Part shown: positions 8,945-17,793 of the stretch, piece by piece
Position numbering within the stretch: position 1 is the stretch's first letter
How the letters are laid out: each line of letters opens with the position of its first letter
From: Lactobacillaceae bacterium AF64-9pH9TA
GTDB taxonomy: Bacteria > Bacillota > Bacilli > Lactobacillales > Lactobacillaceae
Assembly: GCA_027681045.1 (NCBI GenBank)
Contig: JAQDCK010000003.1
Location: forward strand, 68,324 to 132,323
DNA: 64,000 nucleotides
Direction of reading: 5' to 3'
Translations under genes and position numbers: made by a program
The notes under the pieces: generated by a model
Database searches by the model: none
Told to the model about the DNA's origin: nothing
The model's input: only the letters and a program-made list of their open reading frames with translations

Positions 8945-10528
8945 TTACTTGTCTCCTTCCTGCTTGCCGACTTGAACCTGGTTGGCCATCAGGTTGTAAT
9001 TTTCAGGACCTTCGATGTGATTTTCAATCAAGTTGAAGATCCGGGTGATCGTAAAGGTCAAGAAGAGGTAGATGACCGAGATGACCAGGTAGGTTTGGAA
9101 GAACTGGAAGCTCTGGCTGGCAATCGTTGAACCAACGAAGAACAGTTCTGATACTGAGATGATGCTCAATACGGAAGTGTCCTTGATGTTGACGATAAAT
9201 TCGTTGGTGATTGACGGCAGGCAGTTCCGGATGGCCTGCGGCAGGATGATGTTCCACATTCTCTGGTTGTGGGTCATCCCCAAAGCACTGGCGGCTTCAA
9301 ACTGCCCCTTCGGCGTGGAGATGATCCCCCCGCGGATAACTTCGGCCAGGTAGGCCCCGGTGTTGATGGAGACGATGATCAGAGCGGCAACCGTTCTGTT
9401 CAGGTTGATGTGCCAGAACTGGGCGATCCCGTAGTAGATAACCGCGGCTTGTACCATCATTGGCGTGCCACGGAAGACTTCAACGTAGACGGACAAGAGC
9501 CACTTGCAGAAGGCTAACAGGCCCTTTTTGAACTTGTTCTTTGGTTCTGGAATCGTCCGGACGATGCCGACCAGCAAACCGATGAAGAAACCGGCGATGG
9601 TGCCGACCAGGGAGATCAAGAGAGTCATCCCGATCCCTTCCAGGATCATCTGCCCGTAGTTCTTCAGCATGGAAACCAGCCAGTTTTCCTTCTTGGTGCT
9701 GGTCTGCGGCTGCTGCTGTACGGCTTCCTTCATCAGCTTGTTTCTTTCTGAAGTGGAAATGCCGGCCAAAACCTTGTTGACTTGGCTGAGCAGCTGGTCG
9801 TTGCCCTTCTTAACCCCGATGGAAACTTCCGCGTCAGAAGAGGAAACCTTGAAGCCCTTCATCTTGGACAGGTTGACCCCGGTAATGTTGGAGTCCACCA
9901 TCTTGAAGGAGGTCAGTTCCGTGTCTTCAGCCACGTAGCCGTCGATCGTGCCGGCTTCCAGGGATTCCCGCATGGCGGCAAAGTCCTTGGAGGCTGGTTC
10001 CCGCTTGGCCCCTGGCAGTTGCTTGATCAGGTCGTAGTGCAGGGTCCCTTGCTGGGCAGTCAGCTTGGCCCCCTTGAAGTCAGTCAGGTACTTGGCCTTG
10101 GCGTACTTGCTCTGCTTGTTGACGATGACCACGAAGTTGGTGGTCCGGTATGGAGTGGTAAAGTTGATGGCCTTCCGTCTTTCTGCCGTCGGGCTCATCC
10201 CGGCAATGATCAAGTCGATCTTGCCACTGGTCAGGGCTGGCAAAAGCCCGTCCCATTGGGTCTTTTCCACGATAACTTTCTTGCCCAGCTTCTTAGCGAT
10301 GATCTTGGCGATCTTGACATCATAACCATTGGCGTAAGAGCTGGTCCCGTCGATCTTGACCGCGCCGTTGGCGGACGTGGTCTGGGTCCAGTTGTATGGA
10401 GCGTAGTTGGCTTCCATACCAATCTTCAAGGTGCCGCTGGCTTGCGCCGGCTGGCTCCAACTGACAGCTAAGACAAGCGTCAGGACCGCCGCCATTAAGG
10501 CGCTGATCCAGCTGCTGTGCTTCTTCAT
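8945..10528 (-). CDS. Fused substrate-binding protein-permease, probable lysine importer
   Basis: 527 residues combining two transporter parts. A signal peptide (1-30, ending AQASG) is followed by a periplasmic-binding-protein-like domain (about 33-268, starting LKIGMEANYAPYNW). Then comes a polar amino-acid permease domain (about 290-512) with the EAA loop EAASALGMTHNQRMWNIILP. Fusion of receptor and permease is common in lactic acid bacteria and ties the receptor to the membrane. The minus-strand GGAGG 8-9 nt upstream supports the ATG. The 5' leader is a lysine riboswitch with terminator, so expression should fall when lysine is plentiful. Substrate is inferred from that control, not from the binding pocket. 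Confidence 0.92.
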   Translation of the reverse strand: MKKHSSWISALMAAVLTLVLAVSWSQPAQASGTLKIGMEANYAPYNWTQTTSANGAVKIDGTSSYANGYDVKIAKIIAKKLGKKVIVEKTQWDGLLPALTSGKIDLIIAGMSPTAERRKAINFTTPYRTTNFVVIVNKQSKYAKAKYLTDFKGAKLTAQQGTLHYDLIKQLPGAKREPASKDFAAMRESLEAGTIDGYVAEDTELTSFKMVDSNITGVNLSKMKGFKVSSSDAEVSIGVKKGNDQLLSQVNKVLAGISTSERNKLMKEAVQQQPQTSTKKENWLVSMLKNYGQMILEGIGMTLLISLVGTIAGFFIGLLVGIVRTIPEPKNKFKKGLLAFCKWLLSVYVEVFRGTPMMVQAAVIYYGIAQFWHINLNRTVAALIIVSINTGAYLAEVIRGGIISTPKGQFEAASALGMTHNQRMWNIILPQAIRNCLPSITNEFIVNIKDTSVLSIISVSELFFVGSTIASQSFQFFQTYLVISVIYLFLTFTITRIFNLIENHIEGPENYNLMANQVQVGKQEGDK

Positions 10529-10582
10529 CTGAATAAACCTCCGATATGCTTTTAGTAGTTATGAAATACAATAAAAAGCGGC

Positions 10583-10615
10583 AAAAAAGCCTCATTGCGG
10601 TATACAATGAGGCTT
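10583..10615 (-). terminator. Riboswitch expression-platform terminator
   Basis: On the minus strand, AAGCCTCATTG and its exact complement CAATGAGGCTT form an 11-bp stem followed by TTTTTT, 40 nt past the riboswitch aptamer and 55 nt before the coding start. It is the expected off-switch. Confidence 0.88.
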
Positions 10616-10654
10616 GCTTTGATTCTGTAAAATTCAGTATGAATACCAAAAATT

Positions 10655-10816
10655 ATAGCGCTCCCTAGAAAACTAGGACAGTCTGCAGAATTTTCTCCTG
10701 CAGCCCAACCAACAGCGTGCACGACCCCACTGCTGATTTCGGCGATATCCCTTAATAACAAGGCTCAGCACTGTCAGTGAGCTCCCCTTGCTTTTGTGAA
10801 CGATCGCGACCTCTAT
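10655..10816 (-). ncRNA. Lysine riboswitch (L box)
   Basis: Read on the minus strand, the leader carries in order the conserved blocks of the lysine aptamer: AGAGGTCGCGATCG at the 5' side, AAGGGATATCGCCGAAATC, a GTTGGTTGGGCTGCAGGAG block, GACTGTCCT and the closing GGAGCGCTAT. Helix P1 would pair ATAGAGG..CGC with GCG.CTAT ends. The terminator at 10583-10615 follows. The promoter is less clear: a TTGACT at 10868-10873 could be the -35. The matches are from memory of the L-box consensus; a covariance-model search would settle exact boundaries. Confidence 0.9.
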
Positions 10817-10916
10817 TGTATTGGATAATTTTTTAACTACATTTAGGCTAAATTACTTCTAAGAAAAAGTCAAGGAAAAATTAGCTTTCTGAATTTTTTG
10901 CGATTGTCAGCGCTTC

Positions 10917-11546
10917 CTATTCACTCCAGCCGTGATCTTCCGCCCAGTCCCGCTTCTTCATGTCAGAGACGTAGGGGTTGCCGGCCACGTAATAGCGCAG
11001 AGGTGCCTGGGCCCAGTCCGGATCAGCCTGGACGATCCCGATTCGAGGAGAAGCAATGATTTCTTTAGCCGGCTTTTTCTCAGTCAAGTCAATAACGAAA
11101 GGGGAGTCCGCCAAAGGGGCCAGGTCCCAGTTTCTTGACTTGACCCCCATGGCCTGCATTAATTTGGCCGGTCCGTTGGTCAAAAGGACCCCGTCTTTGC
11201 CGCCCCGGTTTTTAAGCATTTGGTCCAGGCCCCAGACCGGCTCAATGGCCCGGATTAAGACCCCTTGGGGGTTGCCTTCTTCCTGGCAGGCGATGTCAAA
11301 AAAGACGTACTGGCGCTGGGAGTAGATGTAGATGGTCCCGCCTGCCCGCCACAGGCCCTCGTTAGCCTGGCTTCTTCTTCCCCCGTAGGAGTGGGCGGCC
11401 CGGTCGGATATGCCCAGGTAGGCTTCGGCCTCAACGATATAGCCGCCAATTTTTTTCCCGCCGGCTTGATAATAAAAGGGGCGGCCGATCAAGTCCCGGC
11501 AGATCTCGCTGGTGGGCCGGCCGGTGAAAAAATTCCTGTAGTCCAT
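10917..11546 (-). CDS. mpg: 3-methyladenine DNA glycosylase (AAG/MPG family)
   Basis: 209 residues, the usual length. Recognised by VEAEAYLGISDRAAHSYGGR near residues 38-57, with the catalytic Glu in the EAEAY block, then RAGGTIYIY, VFFDIAC, GVLIRAIEP and a C-terminal RIGI motif. The enzyme removes alkylated purines and starts base-excision repair in the cytoplasm. It is a single gene; no terminator is evident before the lysine transporter leader. Confidence 0.92.
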   Translation of the reverse strand: MDYRNFFTGRPTSEICRDLIGRPFYYQAGGKKIGGYIVEAEAYLGISDRAAHSYGGRRSQANEGLWRAGGTIYIYSQRQYVFFDIACQEEGNPQGVLIRAIEPVWGLDQMLKNRGGKDGVLLTNGPAKLMQAMGVKSRNWDLAPLADSPFVIDLTEKKPAKEIIASPRIGIVQADPDWAQAPLRYYVAGNPYVSDMKKRDWAEDHGWSE

Positions 11547-11628
11547 TGCTTAATCAATCTTTCTAACTAAAATAAGGAATGTAGTAAAAGCTGTAATAAA
11601 AACTGTTTTTAAGAGAAAGCGTGCATCT

Positions 11629-12000
11629 ATGTCAACGATCAAAACTGTCCGTATCTACGCCAAAGAGCAGCCCGCCGGCTACCGGATCTTAGTCGACCGG
11701 CTCTGGCCCCGGGGGATCAAAAAGGAAGCCGCCAATTTAAACGAGTGGGAGAAAGAGCTGGCTCCCAGCCGGGACTTGCGGACCTGGTTTAAGCATGACC
11801 CGGCCCGGTACCCGGACTTCCGCCAAGATTACCTGGAAGAATTGGCAGCCAATCCGGAATGGCCGCCATTCGTGGAGCATTTGCAAGAGCTTTTGCAAAA
11901 AGGCGACGTCCTCTTTTTGTATGGGGCTAAAGACGAAGAACACAACCAGGCCGTCGTTTTAAAAGAAGCAGCTGAGGAAGCTCTGGCTAAACTTCCTTAA
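11629..12000 (+). CDS. DUF488 family protein
   Basis: 123 residues with the family hallmark VDRLWPRGIKKE at about 22-33 and WFKHDPARY near 53-61. Cytoplasmic, no membrane segment; function of the family is not established. Its last 14 bp overlap the end of the convergent sirtuin gene, so the two mRNAs are complementary at their 3' ends. The ribosome site is weak (AGAAAGCG). Confidence 0.85.
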   Translation: MSTIKTVRIYAKEQPAGYRILVDRLWPRGIKKEAANLNEWEKELAPSRDLRTWFKHDPARYPDFRQDYLEELAANPEWPPFVEHLQELLQKGDVLFLYGAKDEEHNQAVVLKEAAEEALAKLP

Positions 12001-12685
12001 AGACCTCCAAGGCGTCACCGGTCAGCTGCTTGATCCCTTGTGCCGGGATCTCAGTTAAGTTGACGGCCCAGATTTTGGCGTCTTTTGCCGCGTAGCCTAA
12101 GAGACCGGCGAAGGGGTAGACGACGAAACTGGTGCCAACGATCACGACCAGGTCGCTTTGCCGCATTTCCAGGATGGACTGGTTGACATTGGCCGGGTTG
12201 ATCCCTTCTCCGTAAAGGACGATGCCGGGCCGGATGATGCCGCCGCACTCGTGCTTGTAGCCCTTGGCGTAGTCCTCATAGCTGACCTTTTGCTTGCACT
12301 TGGAGCAGTAGATATCGTAGAGGTTGCCGTGAAATTCGGTCACGTGCTGGTTGCCGGCCTGCCGGTCCAGGGTGTCGATGTTCTGGGTGATGAGGGCCCC
12401 TTTTTCATTGCAGATGGCCGCGATCTTTTCGTGGATCAGATTTGGCTTGGCCTGCGGAAAGTACATGTTTTGCATGACGAAGTCGTAAAAAAGCTGAGGC
12501 CGGTCATAAAGAGTCTCCTCGCTCAAGATGACTTCCGGGGGCTCGCTGACCCCGTTGTAGATGCCAGTCTTAGACCGGTAGTCGGGGATGCCGGAGTGGG
12601 TTGACACGCCTGCCCCGGTCAAAAAGACAGGGTGCTTGGCCTTTTTTAAGTCTGCTTTAAATTCCGCAAGTTTTGCTTGATCCAT
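11987..12685 (-). CDS. NAD-dependent protein deacylase (Sir2/sirtuin)
   Basis: 232 residues. NAD-binding GAGVST at 24-29 and GIPDYRS, the QNID motif at 101-104, catalytic H119 in EFHGN, and a late VGTSFVVYP segment. Zinc site: C127/C130 and C147, but the fourth usual Cys is replaced; H145 in KHECGG may serve instead. Removes acetyl or other acyl groups from lysines using NAD. It converges with and overlaps the DUF488 gene by 14 bp. Confidence 0.92.
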   Translation of the reverse strand: MDQAKLAEFKADLKKAKHPVFLTGAGVSTHSGIPDYRSKTGIYNGVSEPPEVILSEETLYDRPQLFYDFVMQNMYFPQAKPNLIHEKIAAICNEKGALITQNIDTLDRQAGNQHVTEFHGNLYDIYCSKCKQKVSYEDYAKGYKHECGGIIRPGIVLYGEGINPANVNQSILEMRQSDLVVIVGTSFVVYPFAGLLGYAAKDAKIWAVNLTEIPAQGIKQLTGDALEVFKEV

Positions 12686-12749
12686 TTTTTGCCTCTTTCT
12701 TAAAAAAACGGCGGATGCCTTTTGATTCTATTATAAGCGCTTGGTTTGC

Positions 12750-12755
12750 TATAAT
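12750..12755 (+). promoter_or_regulatory. Extended -10 (TTGCTATAAT)
   Basis: TATAAT with an upstream TG dinucleotide, 43 bp before the ATG at 12798. The same 10-mer occurs before prs, the TetR gene and the gene at 60916. Confidence 0.6.
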
Positions 12756-12797
12756 TAAGCTACTAGTTGCAGAAGATATTATATTTGAGGTGAATCC

Positions 12798-13277
12798 ATG
12801 GACACGTTATTTTATTTGGTCGCCGACACCCTGCTGGCGGCCTATGCCGGCTACAGCTGGTACAGCCAGGCTACGGTGATCCTGCGGGCCCGCTGGCGGA
12901 TGACAGCGGTGGTCATGCCGATCCTATTGGTCTGGCTGGGGGCCAGCTGGGGCTACCTGGACCTGGGAACTCCCGGCTTCATCGTCTTCCTGGCCCTCTT
13001 CATTTTGACGGGGATCCTGGAAGCCACGTCGGGCTTTGCTGACAAGCGGGTGGTTTTGAGCGGCTACTTCCGCCGAACCTTGAAATACAGCGAAATCAGC
13101 CAGGTGATCTTGACCGCTGCGCCGCCGGAAGTGGGCGACCTGTCGATCGCGACCCTGGAAACCAGCCGCCACCAGATCTACTACCTCCGCTTCAACAAGC
13201 AGGCCAGCGATGTGGTCTCTTTCTTGATGCAGCGCCTGGAACGCGGGGTAAATATTGACGTAAGAAAAATGGGTTAG
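12798..13277 (+). CDS. Membrane protein of 159 residues, unknown
   Basis: Three hydrophobic segments (about 3-22, 35-53, 60-80) precede a soluble C-terminal half (85-159) that looks like a small beta-rich domain (RRTLKYSEISQVIL..). GAGGTGAATCC precedes the ATG. The terminator hairpin overlaps the stop codon. The layout, membrane anchor plus a PH-like cytoplasmic domain, resembles several uncharacterised Firmicutes proteins, but I cannot name a family. Confidence 0.7.
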   Translation: MDTLFYLVADTLLAAYAGYSWYSQATVILRARWRMTAVVMPILLVWLGASWGYLDLGTPGFIVFLALFILTGILEATSGFADKRVVLSGYFRRTLKYSEISQVILTAAPPEVGDLSIATLETSRHQIYYLRFNKQASDVVSFLMQRLERGVNIDVRKMG

Positions 13278-13298
13278 TCGCGTGACTAACCCATTTTT
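13265..13298. terminator. Bidirectional terminator overlapping a stop codon
   Basis: Perfect 15-bp stem AAAAATGGGTTAGTC / GACTAACCCATTTTT with a 4-nt loop. The left arm contains the last codons and TAG stop (13275-13277) of the gene at 12798. It also serves the convergent cardiolipin synthase gene. Confidence 0.92.
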
Positions 13299-13328
13299 TT
13301 GTTCTAAATTTCTGTTTTCTTTGTTTTT

Positions 13329-14792
13329 TTACAAAATCGGGGACAGGAGGCGGGAGAAGTTCTGCAGGGCCCGCAGCCAGCGGGACTGCTTCTTGATCAA
13401 TTCCGGCGTGAGGAGGGTCGACTGCTCCATGTCCTTTTCAAACTGGTCGGACATCTCTTTGTTAAAGGCGCGGTCGTAAACGAAGACATTGTCTTCAAAG
13501 TTCAAGTCATAAGACCGGTAGTCCTGGTTGACGCTGCCGACAGTCGCGTACTTGTCGTCGACGATGATGGTCTTGGCATGCATGAAGCCGTTGTTGTAGG
13601 TGTAGACCTTGACCCCGATCTTGACCAGCTGGTTGGCATACCACTGGGTTGCCCGGTAGATGAAGGGGTGGTCCGGCATGCAGGGGATCATGATCCGCAG
13701 GTCAACCCCCGAGCTGGCCAGGATCTGCCAGGCGGCAATCATGGCCTCATCCGGAATCAAGTAAGGAGTCTGGATCCAGACCCGCTTTCTGGCCAGCATC
13801 ATTAAACGGACCAGGCCGTTTCGCATGTAAGACTCGTCATTGTCGGGGCCGTCAGAAACGACCTGGACGGCCATGTCGCCCTTGGAGATGTCGTTTTCAT
13901 CCAGGTCAGGGAAGAGCTTCTCGTCAAAGCTGATCAGTTCTTCTTCCTTGACGGCGGAAGCGTTCCAGTCCATCACGAATCTTTCCTGCAAAAGCAGGGA
14001 GGCTGACCCGACCAGGCGGAGGTGGGTGTCCCGCCAGTAGCCGAATTTTTTCTTCCGACCTAAGTACTGGTCGCCGACATTGAAGCCCCCGGTCCAGGAG
14101 GTAACCCCGTCGATGACCACGATCTTCCGGTGGAGGTGGTAGTTGATCCGGTTCCGGGAAATCATGTTTCTTGAGGTGATGAAGGGCAGAACGTCCCCGC
14201 CGGCTTCAGTCAGCTGGTTGAACCAGCTCTTGGAGGCCCCGAATGACCCCCAGGCATCGTAGAGGACCCGGACCTGGACCCCCTCCTTGGCTTTTTGGAT
14301 CAAAAGCTTGAGGAATTCGTTGCCGATGGCGTCGTTATAGATGGTGTAGTATTCGACGTTGATGCTGGACTTGGCCTGGCGGATATCAGCGAAGAGGTCC
14401 CGGAACTTGTCATGCCCGTCGGTGTAAAGCTTGAGCTTGTTGTTTTTGGTAATGGGCGACTCCTGGTCCTTGTCCAGGTACTTGATCAAGATGCGGGCAC
14501 TGGGGGAGGTGTCGCTTTGGCCAATTTTTGCCGGGGCCTCGGTGATCATTTTTTGCACGTTGGAGAGGCCGATGTGCTTTTGTCGGTTGATGGCAAAAAG
14601 GTTTTCCTGGGAAATTCCCCGGCCGACGAAGCCGTAGATGATGAAGCCAAGCACGGGCAGGATGATCAAGACGATCAGCCAGGCCCAGGAGGTGGCCACG
14701 GATCGCTTTCTGTGGAAGACGGTCCAGAGGGCCAGGATGGCGTTGGCAAAGAAGATGATGTGCCAAATATCGATCCAAGAGATGGCAGTCAC
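13329..14792 (-). CDS. cls: Cardiolipin synthase
   Basis: 487 residues, the normal length. Two N-terminal membrane helices (about 8-24 and 35-54) are followed by two phospholipase-D motifs, H221xK223xxxxD228 and H405xK407xxxxD412. The enzyme joins two phosphatidylglycerols to make cardiolipin at the membrane. The start is GTG at 14792, with AGAAAGGAC upstream on the minus strand. Only 1 nt separates it from the stop of the upstream hydrolase gene, so the two are translationally coupled. Confidence 0.95.
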   Translation of the reverse strand: MTAISWIDIWHIIFFANAILALWTVFHRKRSVATSWAWLIVLIILPVLGFIIYGFVGRGISQENLFAINRQKHIGLSNVQKMITEAPAKIGQSDTSPSARILIKYLDKDQESPITKNNKLKLYTDGHDKFRDLFADIRQAKSSINVEYYTIYNDAIGNEFLKLLIQKAKEGVQVRVLYDAWGSFGASKSWFNQLTEAGGDVLPFITSRNMISRNRINYHLHRKIVVIDGVTSWTGGFNVGDQYLGRKKKFGYWRDTHLRLVGSASLLLQERFVMDWNASAVKEEELISFDEKLFPDLDENDISKGDMAVQVVSDGPDNDESYMRNGLVRLMMLARKRVWIQTPYLIPDEAMIAAWQILASSGVDLRIMIPCMPDHPFIYRATQWYANQLVKIGVKVYTYNNGFMHAKTIIVDDKYATVGSVNQDYRSYDLNFEDNVFVYDRAFNKEMSDQFEKDMEQSTLLTPELIKKQSRWLRALQNFSRLLSPIL

Positions 14793-14793
14793 T

Positions 14794-15738
14794 TTAAAGT
14801 CCTTTCTTGATTTTATCTAAGCCTAAAAAACGGTCCAGGATGCCGATTACGAAGGGCTCGTCATGCATCTGCGAGTGCTCGGCATTTTCGCCACGGACCT
14901 CGACTTCCTGGTAATAGACCGCGTCCGGGGCCAGGATGTAGCGGATGCTTTTGGCGGAAACCACGGAGATGAAGCGGTCGGAATTGGTCGTATCCAGGAC
15001 GTTGCCGTAGATGTTCAAAACCCGGATGCTGGGGCTGAAGTCCCGCCGGTGGCGGAGCATGTAGGAATAGTGCGGGGTCATCATGCTGGGCCGGCCGCTT
15101 TCCGTCAAGCGATTGACATTGGGGATGTCGCCCAGGTACATGACTCCGTTGAAGGGGCCGGCGATCAAAGCGCAGCTGGCCAGGTGGGGGAAGTTTTTCC
15201 GCTTGGCATAGCGCATTTCCGTAGCAACCACGCAGGGCGAGCCCAGGGAGTGGGCCACGGCGCTGTAGCGCGTAAAGCCGTATTTTTTGCTCAGAAAAGG
15301 CAGGATGAAGCTGAGATAGTAGTTGATGGCCTGGTAGCCGGCAATCCGGTCCTTGAAGGCCAGCTGGATGATGGGCTGCTTGTCGCCGGTATAGCAGCCG
15401 GTCAGCTTGATCCGGCCGGTTAAGTCAGCCTCAACTTTCAAAAAGCTGGCGTCCCCTTTTTGCTTGAGGGCATTTGCAACCATCGCCCTGGTGGTGTAGT
15501 CCCCGCCGCGGAAGCCGTGGACGTAGATGATCGGGACCTGGTCAGAGCCGCTGGCCTGGTTTTCAGCCAGGTCGCTGACCCGCTTGCCCCGCAGCTTCAG
15601 AAAGATCCGGAAAGGTGGAAAGGTTGCCAGGATGCCCAAGAAGAACATCATGGCCAGGGAGTGGTCCCAGGGATCGGGATTTTTGCCGCGCTTTTTTTCA
15701 GTTTCTTCAGCATACTTTTTAGAATTAAAAAAGAGCAC
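14794..15738 (-). CDS. DUF915-type alpha/beta hydrolase, membrane-anchored
   Basis: 314 residues. A hydrophobic segment near 28-45 probably anchors it, with the hydrolase outside. Core motifs: PIIYVHGFRGG (oxyanion loop), the nucleophile elbow VAHSLGSP, and a late H in NAEHSQMHD. This is the DUF915 group of secreted or surface hydrolases common in lactobacilli; substrate unknown. Starts at GTG 15738 with AAAGGAGGGG upstream. First gene of a two-gene operon with cls, which suggests a link with lipid or envelope metabolism (inference). Confidence 0.85.
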   Translation of the reverse strand: MLFFNSKKYAEETEKKRGKNPDPWDHSLAMMFFLGILATFPPFRIFLKLRGKRVSDLAENQASGSDQVPIIYVHGFRGGDYTTRAMVANALKQKGDASFLKVEADLTGRIKLTGCYTGDKQPIIQLAFKDRIAGYQAINYYLSFILPFLSKKYGFTRYSAVAHSLGSPCVVATEMRYAKRKNFPHLASCALIAGPFNGVMYLGDIPNVNRLTESGRPSMMTPHYSYMLRHRRDFSPSIRVLNIYGNVLDTTNSDRFISVVSAKSIRYILAPDAVYYQEVEVRGENAEHSQMHDEPFVIGILDRFLGLDKIKKGL

Positions 15739-15809
15739 AGGCGCCCCTCCTTTCTCTGATACAATTGCTTTGTAAACATCATACCATTTTAGCAGAAGAG
15801 AGGGAGCAG

Positions 15810-16577
15810 ATGAAAGTTTATGCTGTTAAGAAAGGCTACCGGCCAGGAATCTACCACAGCTGGCCAGAGGCCGAAAAGCAGGTCAAGGGCTTTCCCGGGG
15901 CAGAATACAAGTCCTTCAGCAATATAATGGAGGCCCTGGACTACCAGCAAATGGACCCGGAAGATGCCCTCAAGGCTTTGCAGGGAGCAGAGGACAAGCT
16001 ACAGGCCGCGATCGCCAAGGTCAGACAGGGCGGAAGCAGGAAAAAGCAGGCTGAAAGCCAAAAAGAATTTGCTGCAAGTTCGAAGTATGCCGCCCATATT
16101 TTTACCGACGGGGGCTGCCGGAACAATGGGACCCACAAGGGCGGGCACGTGCAGGCAGACGACAAGGCAGCCTGGGCGTATTTGATCGAATACGGCGGCC
16201 AGAAGCTGTCCGCCAGCGGCGGCCGCTTTGGGGCCACCAACAACGAAATGGAAATGACTGCTTTTTTGCAAAGCCTGAAGAAGCTGGAAGAACTGGGCTT
16301 AAATGACCAGCCCCTCTTGTTTTCTTTAGACTCCCAGTATGTCATCAAGGCTGTTAGCGATAGCGACCAGGGTCCGGCCTGGATCAAGGGCTGGCAGAGA
16401 CGGGGCTGGAAGAAGGCGGACGGGTCACCCGTTGCCAACCGCGAGCTCTGGCAGGAGATTGCCAAGGAAATGACCAAGTTTGCCCAGCCGGAATTTGAAT
16501 GGGTCAAGGGGCACGCCAACAGTGCCGGCAACAACTTTGTCGACGGCCTGCTCAACAAGTACATGGACCAGATGTAA
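15810..16577 (+). CDS. rnhA: Ribonuclease HI with N-terminal viroplasmin domain
   Basis: 255 residues from the ATG at 15810, preferred because GGGAG lies 5 nt upstream and the family starts MKVYAVKKGYRPGIY. The first 45 residues are the viroplasmin/RNase H1 N-terminal domain that binds RNA-DNA hybrids. A linker follows (about 50-92), then the RNase H fold with the D100, E146, D174, D245 catalytic set (FTDGG, NNEME, SLDSQY, NNFVDG). It degrades RNA in hybrids at R-loops and Okazaki primers. Confidence 0.94.
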   Translation: MKVYAVKKGYRPGIYHSWPEAEKQVKGFPGAEYKSFSNIMEALDYQQMDPEDALKALQGAEDKLQAAIAKVRQGGSRKKQAESQKEFAASSKYAAHIFTDGGCRNNGTHKGGHVQADDKAAWAYLIEYGGQKLSASGGRFGATNNEMEMTAFLQSLKKLEELGLNDQPLLFSLDSQYVIKAVSDSDQGPAWIKGWQRRGWKKADGSPVANRELWQEIAKEMTKFAQPEFEWVKGHANSAGNNFVDGLLNKYMDQM

Positions 16578-16584
16578 AGAACAG

Positions 16585-16613
16585 AAAAAGCCCGCGCTTG
16601 GCGCGGGCTTTTT
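16585..16613 (+). terminator. Terminator of rnhA
   Basis: AAAAAGCCCGCGC-TTG-GCGCGGGCTTTTT, perfect 13-bp stem. Confidence 0.93.
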
Positions 16614-16668
16614 GCATGAATATTTAATTTTTTTGCTTTTTAGATATTGTCCAGCCTCAATTGCTTGA

Positions 16669-17625
16669 TTACTTGCCAAAACTGGAGAAGAGGCTGGTAA
16701 AGAAGTTGACGATGGCGTCCCAGAGCTTCTGTAGGGCGTTGCGGTTTTCGTTGGTATTCAGCTTGGCAAAGATCCCCTTGGCGCTCTTCTGGATGGCGCT
16801 CATGGCCTGGCCGGCCTGCTGCTTGAAAGAAGAGGAGTTGAGGGCGCCGGAGTCCCGGATTTCAACCAGGATGTTGACGATCTGCTGCTTCTGTTCGTTG
16901 GTGATCACGTTGGTCAGATTGTTGTTTTCGATCTGGTTGTTGACGATCGTGATGATCTGGTTCTTGGTGATGTTTGAGCCTTTTTGGGCCATTTCCTTCT
17001 TGGCCCCGGCCACGGCATTGTTGAGCTGGGCGTCAGAGTAGCCATCCTTGCCCTTGTTTTCCTTGGTGATCCCGCTTAAGGTGTTCAATTCGTCCTGGGC
17101 CGCGGTGATTTGCTTCTGGTTCAGCTTCTCCCCGCTCTTGGCGTAGGCCTTGTAGATCCCGGCCAGAGCGCCGGAACCATCGATCGGGATCGCGGAAGTG
17201 ACGTAGATGTTAGCGTCAGTGATCCCGGCCGTTACTGCCGCGTTTCGGTACTGGTTGGCGGTGATAGTGGTGATGTTGTTTTGCCCGTTGTAGTTGAGGA
17301 TGCGGACGTTGATCCCGCTGCCGGAGCTAGTTTTCTCAATGGCAGCACTGGACCAGACCCCGGAAGAGGAGGTAAAGGAGCTGCCGGACGGGTTCAGGTA
17401 GGTAACCAGGTCGCTGCCCGTTACCGTCAAAGTGTTGTAGCTGCTGGAGTCGCTGAGGGCGCCCTTTAAAACGTGCAGAGTGCCCTGCTTCTGGCTGGCA
17501 GTTAATGAGGTCCCCAGGGTAATAACTGGGGTGGTGTCTTCGGCGGCAGAGACCCTGCCGGCCGCTAAGCCCAGGCCCAAAAAGAGGGCGCAGGCCGTGA
17601 TGATTTTCTTGATTCTTATGTTCAT
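16669..17625 (-). CDS. Secreted DUF1002 protein
   Basis: 318 residues with a clear signal peptide (about 1-28, ending GRVSAAE). The body matches DUF1002: VITLGTSLTASQKQGTL at the mature N-terminus, VTGSDLVTYLNP, NYNGQNNITTITANQYRNAA and the SAIPIDGSGALAGIYKAY block. The C-terminal 100 residues are helical and end in a hydrophobic patch. Function of the family is unknown. AGGAGA precedes the ATG. It stands alone on the minus strand. Confidence 0.88.
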   Translation of the reverse strand: MNIRIKKIITACALFLGLGLAAGRVSAAEDTTPVITLGTSLTASQKQGTLHVLKGALSDSSSYNTLTVTGSDLVTYLNPSGSSFTSSSGVWSSAAIEKTSSGSGINVRILNYNGQNNITTITANQYRNAAVTAGITDANIYVTSAIPIDGSGALAGIYKAYAKSGEKLNQKQITAAQDELNTLSGITKENKGKDGYSDAQLNNAVAGAKKEMAQKGSNITKNQIITIVNNQIENNNLTNVITNEQKQQIVNILVEIRDSGALNSSSFKQQAGQAMSAIQKSAKGIFAKLNTNENRNALQKLWDAIVNFFTSLFSSFGK

Positions 17626-17793
17626 TTTGTTAAGTCTCCTTGTTTCTTGGTTTTCATGCTCCGCTTATAATTATACTAGAGTTTGTTTTTGGGGTATCTC
17701 TCTTAGCAAAAAATTAAGCAGGCTCCGGCCAGCGGCAGATTCCTGCTAAGATGATATAATGTAAAGGATAGATTTGGAGAGGGGGATGCGGCT

